Below, piece by piece: positions 58,950 through 64,000 of a stretch of DNA of 64,000 nt. Numbering within the stretch: position 1 is the first letter of the stretch; each line of letters opens with the position of its first letter. The notes beneath the pieces were generated by a model that made no database searches, had not been told where the DNA came from, and worked only from the letters and a program-made list of their open reading frames with translations. This DNA comes from Streptomyces mirabilis. Its GTDB lineage: Bacteria > Actinomycetota > Actinomycetes > Streptomycetales > Streptomycetaceae. The stretch lies in the NCBI RefSeq assembly GCF_039503195.1, contig NZ_JBCJKP010000001.1, positions 5,022,001 through 5,086,000 on the forward strand, given 5' to 3'. The position numbers and the translations under genes were made by a program.

Positions 58950-59103
58950 GCGACACCGCCATGGAGGCGGCCGGACTCGGCAAGCGGTTCGGGCGGCGCG
59001 GGGGCTGGGCACTGCACGAGTGCTCCTTCCGGCTCCCCACGGGACGCGTCTGCGCCGTCGTCGGACCCAACGGCGCGGGCAAGTCGACCCTGCTCGCGGC
59101 CGA
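58946..59103 (+). pseudogene. ABC ATPase, N-terminal fragment (broken by inversion)
   Basis: The frame starts at an ATG overlapping the regulator stop and encodes a normal ATPase N-terminus up to Walker A (VVGPNGAGKSTLLA, about residues 37-50). After 59098 it enters an inverted segment and the protein reads as nonsense. The missing C-terminal part is on the opposite strand at 59434-59815. Signature motif and Walker B are not found anywhere in the segment, so an internal deletion of about 100 codons also occurred. Confidence 0.85.
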
Positions 59104-59437
59104 TCAGCGAGGCGCCCGCCCAGGCCGCGACGAGGAACGGCAGGAAGGTCAGCGCGAGGGAGGCGTACAGGGAGTACGACTTGTACCTGAGGATCGCGTC
59201 CTGGTCGTAAGGGCAGGTGGCCTTCGTGCAGCGGTCGTACTCCCGCCATGCCGCGGCGGCCGCGTCCGTCCCCGGACCGTACAGCCACAGCAACAGGGCC
59301 GCGAGCGCGACGAACAGACCGGCCCAGAGGTAGAGCGCCGGGCGGTGCAGCAGCAGGACCGTGCGCACCAGGCCGCGCGTGGTGGACGGGCGACGCGTGG
59401 GCGTCGCCGTGGTGCCGGGGGCGGTCAGCGTGGTCAT
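59098..59437 (-). pseudogene. ABC permease, N-terminal fragment
   Basis: ATG 59437 overlaps the stop of the ATPase C-terminal fragment (ATGA), as expected for neighbouring operon genes. The fragment has a Thr-rich start, a first transmembrane helix (LYLWAGLFVALAALLLWLYG), a Cys-containing loop (RCTKATCPYDQD) and the beginning of the second helix (AWAGASLIG), matching its intact paralogue at 60501. It is cut at the right-hand repeat. Confidence 0.85.
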
Positions 59438-59815
59438 GCGGCGGACTCCTGGGCGGCGGTGCGGGCGGAGGCGAGGATCAGCGCGGGGGCCTCGGGGTTG
59501 CGCAGGTGCGCGAGGACCAGCTCCTCCAGGGAGGGCGTGGTGGCGCGGGAGTCGAGTCCGCCGGAGAACGGCCCCTGAGGGCGGATCAGGGCGGTCAACT
59601 GGCGCCCCGTGGTGCGGGATTCGACCACGGTGTGCGGAGCGAGGTCACGGACCGGCCCGGTGGTCAGGGTGTGCGCGGCCAGCAGGTCGTCCAGGTCGCC
59701 GGCCAGTCGCACCCGGCCGCCGCCTATCAGCAGCAGGTAGTCGCAGGAGCCCTCCAGCTCGGCGACGACGTGCGAGGACATCACGACCGTCGTGCCGTAC
59801 TGGGCGGCCTCGGCC
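59434..59815 (-). pseudogene. ABC ATPase, C-terminal fragment
   Basis: The fragment begins at the segment boundary (LAEAAQYGTTVVMSSHVVAELEG, which is the D-loop and switch-His region) and continues to a stop at 59434. Its reading frame joins the N-terminal fragment in frame when the segment is inverted. The region between Walker A and this point is absent. Confidence 0.85.
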
Positions 59816-60504
59816 AGATGGAGACCGGCACCGCGCAGCTCGCGTGGACCCAGTCGGTCTCCCCGGCCCGCTGGCTCGCGGTGAAACTGGCCGTGCCCGC
59901 CGCGCTCGTCACCGTCGGCACCGGCGTGCTGGTGGTGCTGCACCGGCTGATGTGGGTACGGAGCCAGGACCGGATCGACACCGCCAAGGAATGGACCGAC
60001 TCCTTCGTCTTCCACGCCAACGGCCCGACCACCGTCGCCCTCGCCCTGTCCGGCCTTGCCGTCGGCGCGCTCGCCGGCATCAGACTGCGCGGTTCCCTGA
60101 GCGCGCTCGTCATGTCGGTGGTGTGGACGGTCGGCGTCCGGGCCGCCCTCGCCCTCGCCCTGCCGTACCTGTGGCCGACCGTGCGGACGGTCACGAGCCT
60201 GACCCACGACCGCCCCACCAGCCTCGGGATCACCGTCCACACCGGTCTCCTCACCTCGACCGGGGCTCGGCTGCCCGACCCGCAGTGCGGCAGCAGCCAC
60301 AGCACCGAGTGCAGCGCGCTGTACCACCGGCTCGACGCCGTCAGCTTCTACACCGACTCCCACCCCCAGTCCCACTACTGGCCCCTCCAACTGGTGGCGA
60401 CCGGCCTGGTGCTCCTCCTCACCGCGCTCGTTCTCCTCGTCGCCTTCCGCCTGCTGAAGCGCGACACCGGCAGCGCCCCGCTCACGAAGGGAGCCGCCCT
60501 GTGA
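59810..60504 (+). pseudogene. ABC permease, C-terminal fragment
   Basis: The open frame contains METGTAQLAWTQSVSPARWL (start of the intact part) and further transmembrane helices (about 30-45, 90-110, 200-220 of the fragment), ending in a basic tail. Its TGA overlaps the GTG of the following intact permease gene. It is the second half of the permease whose first half lies at 59098-59437 on the other strand. Confidence 0.85.
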
Positions 60505-61445
60505 GCACCGCGGGTGCCGTCGGCGGCCTGCCGTGGACCGTCGCACGCGTGCACCGCACCGCGCTGATCGTCTGGGGCTCGTTCGTCGTCACCGTCGTCG
60601 CGTTCCTGGTGTGGGCGATGGGGGTCACGGCCGGCCCGGCCCGGGCGGAGGCCTTCCACTGTCTCCACTCCGACAGCTGCGACGTCACGGCCACGCTCGA
60701 GTACAGCGCGATCCTCCGATACACCGCCACCGTTCTCAGCCACTGCTTCTACGCCGTCGCCGCCTGGGCGGGCGCGGCACTGATCGCCCGTGAACTGGAG
60801 TCCGGCACCGCGTGGCTCGCCTGGACCCAGTCCGTGTCCCCCGTGCGCTGGCTGGCCGCCAAACTCTCCGTGCCCGCACTGCTGATCACGCTCAGCGGCA
60901 CGGTGCTCGTGGCGGCGTACCGCTGGAGCTGGTCGAACAGACCGGCCCGGGTCATCGGCGACTGGCCCGTCAGCGCCGTCTTCGTCGCCCGCGGCCCGGC
61001 GATGGTGGCGTACGCCCTGTGTGCCCTGGCCATGGGCGCGGTCGCCGGTCTGGCGCTACGGCGCTCGCTGCCCGCTCTGAGCGTCTCGTTCGCCGTGATG
61101 CTGCTCCTCAGCCAGTGCCTGGACCGGTACCGCGCGGACCTGTGGCCCACGATCACCCGTACCGGCGCCGCAGCCTACGACCAGTCCGGTCCCGTCTGGC
61201 AGCTGGAATCCGGGGTGCTCGTTCAGGGGAACCGCATCCCGGACCCCGGGTACGGGAACTGCGAGGGCACGGCTGCGGAAGCCAAGCGGTGCCTGACCGA
61301 GCACGGTGTCACGGGCCGGTACTCCGTCTACCACCCCGACTCCCACTTCTGGCCCCTCCAGCTGGTGGAAACCGGCATCGTCCTCGCCGTGACCGCCGCG
61401 GCCACCGCCGCCGCCTTCCGGCTGCTGCGCCGCCGCACCGCATAG
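60501..61445 (+). CDS. ABC-2-like permease subunit, intact paralogue
   Basis: The 314-residue protein has six predicted transmembrane helices, a Cys pair in the first loop (FHCLHSDSCDVT), the conserved stretch AWAGAALIARELESGTAWL (about residues 90-108), and a second pair of Cys (CEGTAAEAKRC). It is paralogous to the broken permease just upstream. The GTG at 60501 overlaps the upstream stop. Without a functional ATPase in this operon it is probably inactive unless another ATPase serves it. Confidence 0.82.
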   Translation: MSTAGAVGGLPWTVARVHRTALIVWGSFVVTVVAFLVWAMGVTAGPARAEAFHCLHSDSCDVTATLEYSAILRYTATVLSHCFYAVAAWAGAALIARELESGTAWLAWTQSVSPVRWLAAKLSVPALLITLSGTVLVAAYRWSWSNRPARVIGDWPVSAVFVARGPAMVAYALCALAMGAVAGLALRRSLPALSVSFAVMLLLSQCLDRYRADLWPTITRTGAAAYDQSGPVWQLESGVLVQGNRIPDPGYGNCEGTAAEAKRCLTEHGVTGRYSVYHPDSHFWPLQLVETGIVLAVTAAATAAAFRLLRRRTA

Positions 61446-61461
61446 CTCCCCCATGCCGGGG

Positions 61462-61496
61462 CCGCGTACGCCCCTCGCGGGGGGTGGAGCGTACGC
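61462..61496 (+). terminator. Hairpin after the permease gene
   Basis: GCGTACG ... CGTACGC arms flank CCCCTCGCGGGGGG, giving a compound hairpin 17 bases after the permease stop. Confidence 0.55.
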
Positions 61497-61594
61497 CGTT
61501 CCCGGGCATGTAGACGTCCGGGAGCCGCTCCCCGATATCCCGCACGTCATGTCGCCGTAACCATCGATTCAGACGGGCTTGCGACGCTCAGCCA

Positions 61595-63994
61595 ATGAAG
61601 CCCGCCGTGCCAGAGCCGTCGCCTCCGCCGGAGCACGAGACCTCTCCGACGACGGGGAGCAAGGCGGTACCGGGGTCGCGGAACGGGAACATCCGCCTCA
61701 CCCCGCTGCCGCTCGCGCTCTCCGACGCGCCGGTCTCGCTCCCGGCGCGGAAGAATGGGTCCATGAACCAGCCCAGCGCCCAGGCACCGGTGCAGCACCC
61801 GCAGCCCTCCGTCGGCTCCATCGCCGCGCACCGCCCGCACACCGTGGCGGCGAACGTCTCCGACCTCGAGCCCGACATCGACGCCGACCTCGACGCCTAC
61901 GAGGACCTGGTGCAGGACGGCATCATGTTGCCGCAGGGCCGGTTCCTCGACCGCGAGCGCAGCTGGCTTGCGTTCAACGAGCGGGTGCTGGAGCTCGCCG
62001 AGGACCCGAGCACGCCCCTGCTCGAACGGGCGAACTTCCTGGCGATCTTCGCCAGCAACCTGGACGAGTTCTTCATGGTCCGGGTGGCCGGTCTGAAGCG
62101 CCGCATCGCGACCGGCGTGGCCACCAAGTCCGCCTCCGGCCTGCAGCCCCGCGAGGTCCTGGAGATGATCTGGGCCCGCTCGCGCGAGCTCATGGCCCGG
62201 CACGCGGCCTGCTACCAGGAGGACGTCGCCCCCGCACTCGCGGAGGAGGGCATCCATCTGGTCCGCTGGAGCGAACTGACGGAGAAGGAGCAGGCCCGCC
62301 TCTTCACCCTCTTCCGGCACCAGATCTTCCCGGTCCTGACCCCGCTGGCGGTCGACCCCGCGCACCCTTTCCCGTACATCTCGGGTCTGTCCCTGAACCT
62401 CGCGGTCGTCGTACGGAACCCGGTCAGCGGCCACCGGCACTTCGCGCGCGTCAAGGTCCCGCCGCTGCTCTCCCGCTTCCTGGAGGCCTCCCCCAACCGC
62501 TACGTCCCCATCGAGGACGTGATCGCGGCGCACCTGGAGGAGCTCTTCCCGGGCATGGAGGTCCTGGAGCACCACACCTTCCGGCTGACCAGGAACGAGG
62601 ACCTGGAGGTCGAGGAGGACGACGCCGAGAACCTGCTCCAGGCGCTGGAGAAGGAGCTCATGCGGCGCCGCTTCGGGCCGCCGGTGCGCCTGGAGGTCGA
62701 GGAGTCCATCGACCGGTACGTCCTCGATCTCCTCGTACGGGAACTGAAGATCTCCGAGGCCGAGGTGTACCCGCTGCCGGGTCCCCTGGACCTCACCGGC
62801 CTCTTCGGCATCGGCGCCCTCGACCGGCCCGAGTTGAAGTACCCGAAGTTCATCGCGGGAACGCACCGCGACCTGGCCGAGGTCGAGTCGGCGTCCGCGC
62901 CCGACATCTTCGCCGCCCTGCGCGAGCGTGACGTCCTGCTGCACCACCCGTACGACTCCTTCTCCACCTCCGTGCAGGCCTTCCTGGAGCAGGCGGCGGC
63001 CGATCCGGACGTGCTGGCCATCAAGCAGACGCTGTACCGGACCTCGGGCGACTCGCCGATCGTCGACGCGCTGATAGACGCCGCCGAGTCCGGCAAGCAG
63101 GTCCTCGTCCTCGTCGAGATCAAGGCGCGCTTCGACGAACAGGCCAACATCAAGTGGGCCCGCAAGCTCGAGGAGTCGGGCTGCCATGTCGTGTACGGGC
63201 TCGTCGGGCTGAAGACCCACTGCAAGCTGTCGCTGGTCGTCCGGCAGGAGGGGGAGACGCTCCGGCGCTACTCCCACGTCGGCACCGGCAACTACCACCC
63301 CAAGACCGCCCGGCTGTACGAGGACCTCGGCCTGCTCACCGCCGACCCGCAGGTCGGCGCGGACCTGTCGGACCTCTTCAACCGGCTCTCCGGCTACTCG
63401 CGCCGTGAGACCTACCGCCGTCTGCTCGTCGCCCCCAAGTCCCTGCGCGACGGGCTGATCGCGCGGATCAACAAGGAAGTCCAGCACCACGTCGCCGGAC
63501 GCCCCGCCTACGTCCGCATCAAGTGCAACTCGATGGTGGACGAGGCGATCATCGACGCGCTGTACCGCGCGTCCCAGGCCGGAGTGCCCGTCGACGTGTG
63601 GGTGCGTGGCATCTGCGCGGTCCGGCCGGGCGTCACCGGCCTGTCCGAAAACATACGCGTACGGTCCGTGCTCGGCCGGTTCCTCGAACACTCCCGTGTC
63701 TTCGCCTTCGGCAACGGCGGCGAGCCCGAGGTCTGGATCGGCAGCGCGGACATGATGCACCGCAACCTGGACCGGCGGATCGAGGCCCTGGTCAGGATCA
63801 CCGACCCGGCACACCGCGCAGCCCTCAACCGGCTGTTCGAGACCGGGATGTCCGACACCACCGCCTCCTGGCACCTGGGCCCGGACGGCGAGTGGACCCG
63901 GCACTCGACCGACGCGGATGGCCAACCCCTGCGGAACGTCCAGGAGATGCTCATAGACGCCCGGAGGCGCCGGCGTGGCACAGCAACACCTTGA
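61595..63994 (+). CDS. ppk: Polyphosphate kinase (PPK1)
   Basis: The 799-residue protein builds polyphosphate from ATP. Family blocks are present: [42 protein letters not shown] in pieces near residues 120-160, the first conserved His in [10 protein letters not shown] (about 550) and the second in the HRNLDRRIE block (about 727), plus [13 protein letters not shown]. In Streptomyces, ppk is regulated by PhoP, but I could not see a clear PHO box upstream. A shorter start at ATG 61763 (743 residues, with GGAAG upstream) is also plausible. The frame ends at 63994, 6 bases from the window edge, so the gene is complete here. Confidence 0.92.
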   Translation: MKPAVPEPSPPPEHETSPTTGSKAVPGSRNGNIRLTPLPLALSDAPVSLPARKNGSMNQPSAQAPVQHPQPSVGSIAAHRPHTVAANVSDLEPDIDADLDAYEDLVQDGIMLPQGRFLDRERSWLAFNERVLELAEDPSTPLLERANFLAIFASNLDEFFMVRVAGLKRRIATGVATKSASGLQPREVLEMIWARSRELMARHAACYQEDVAPALAEEGIHLVRWSELTEKEQARLFTLFRHQIFPVLTPLAVDPAHPFPYISGLSLNLAVVVRNPVSGHRHFARVKVPPLLSRFLEASPNRYVPIEDVIAAHLEELFPGMEVLEHHTFRLTRNEDLEVEEDDAENLLQALEKELMRRRFGPPVRLEVEESIDRYVLDLLVRELKISEAEVYPLPGPLDLTGLFGIGALDRPELKYPKFIAGTHRDLAEVESASAPDIFAALRERDVLLHHPYDSFSTSVQAFLEQAAADPDVLAIKQTLYRTSGDSPIVDALIDAAESGKQVLVLVEIKARFDEQANIKWARKLEESGCHVVYGLVGLKTHCKLSLVVRQEGETLRRYSHVGTGNYHPKTARLYEDLGLLTADPQVGADLSDLFNRLSGYSRRETYRRLLVAPKSLRDGLIARINKEVQHHVAGRPAYVRIKCNSMVDEAIIDALYRASQAGVPVDVWVRGICAVRPGVTGLSENIRVRSVLGRFLEHSRVFAFGNGGEPEVWIGSADMMHRNLDRRIEALVRITDPAHRAALNRLFETGMSDTTASWHLGPDGEWTRHSTDADGQPLRNVQEMLIDARRRRRGTATP

Positions 63995-64000
63995 ACCCCC

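Larger units (their letters stand above)
59098..59815. other. Inverted ~718-bp segment bounded by 6-bp inverted repeats
   Basis: The segment begins with GGCCGA (59098-59103) and ends with TCGGCC (59810-59815). Flipping it in silico joins the ATPase N-terminus in frame to its C-terminus (TLLA-AEAAQYGTTVVMSSH), and the permease N-terminus in frame to its C-terminus (ASLIGQ-METGTAQLAW). This indicates a simple inversion at these sites in one ancestor, or an assembly error. Confidence 0.8.

Noticed and set aside
61446..61595. PHO box upstream of ppk
   Set aside because: Direct repeats of GTTCACC-type, expected for PhoP sites, were not visible in the gap or the first codons.

Overview
The window is a high-GC actinobacterial chromosome segment, almost certainly from Streptomyces. 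The evidence is strong GC bias at third codon positions, two mycothiol biosynthesis genes (mshA at the left edge, mshD near 52.9 kb), the WhiG anti-sigma factor gene rsiG, the nickel regulator nur, the nitrogen regulator glnR, an MprAB/HtrA-like set and ppk. From memory, the order mshA ... nur ... glnR ... mshD ... ppk matches a conserved core stretch of the Streptomyces coelicolor chromosome. Most of the window is therefore core genome, interrupted by accessory or decayed islands. No rRNA, tRNA, CRISPR array or complete insertion sequence was seen.

Layout. 1-7.1 kb: mshA, a methyltransferase, an NlpC/P60 hydrolase, a receiver-PP2C phosphatase, a DUF2516 protein, an HbhA-like protein and an XRE regulator with a palindromic operator. 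7.2-16.6 kb: an accessory stretch with a Rox-type rifampicin monooxygenase preceded by a textbook rifamycin-associated element (RAE), an ECF41 sigma factor divergent from its oxidoreductase partner, an F420-type reductase fused to hemerythrin, an SDR, a HelD/HelR-type RNA polymerase-associated helicase, a TetR regulator and a quinone oxidoreductase. 16.7-23.8 kb: the most unusual island. It holds a 753-residue protein with two kinase (APH) domains, a HAD hydrolase and three paralogous modules, each made of a GntR-family regulator divergent from a ~62-residue two-helix membrane protein. Two of these modules share an almost identical palindromic operator, and all three regulators look leaderless.

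24-41 kb: an Eis-like acetyltransferase interrupted in frame by a palindromic repeat, a ~300-bp element with long terminal inverted repeats, asparaginase, rsiG (apparently frameshifted), dtd, a folate-binding YgfZ protein, nur, a nitrobindin, three coupled membrane-anchored paralogues, DsrE, DUF3099, a DUF1416/sulfurtransferase operon behind a cysteine-containing leader peptide, a DUF2993 protein, a MoaD-like protein, a hydrolase, glnR and a LacI regulator.

41.5-64 kb: a secreted FG-GAP trypsin-like protease cut by an in-frame amber codon, an HtrA-like protease followed by an MprAB-like two-component system, a decayed response regulator carrying a perfect hairpin, an ABC exporter next to a 46-residue basic peptide, a secreted 5'-nucleotidase, mshD, a five-gene operon (sigma factor, anti-sigma, ABC ATPase, two membrane proteins), and a divergent YtrA-type operon whose ATPase and permease have been scrambled by a ~720-bp inversion between 6-bp inverted repeats. 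The window closes with polyphosphate kinase.

Gene functions come from motif reading and family knowledge only; no database search was possible. Start sites were chosen from ribosome binding sites, overlap with neighbours and family length.
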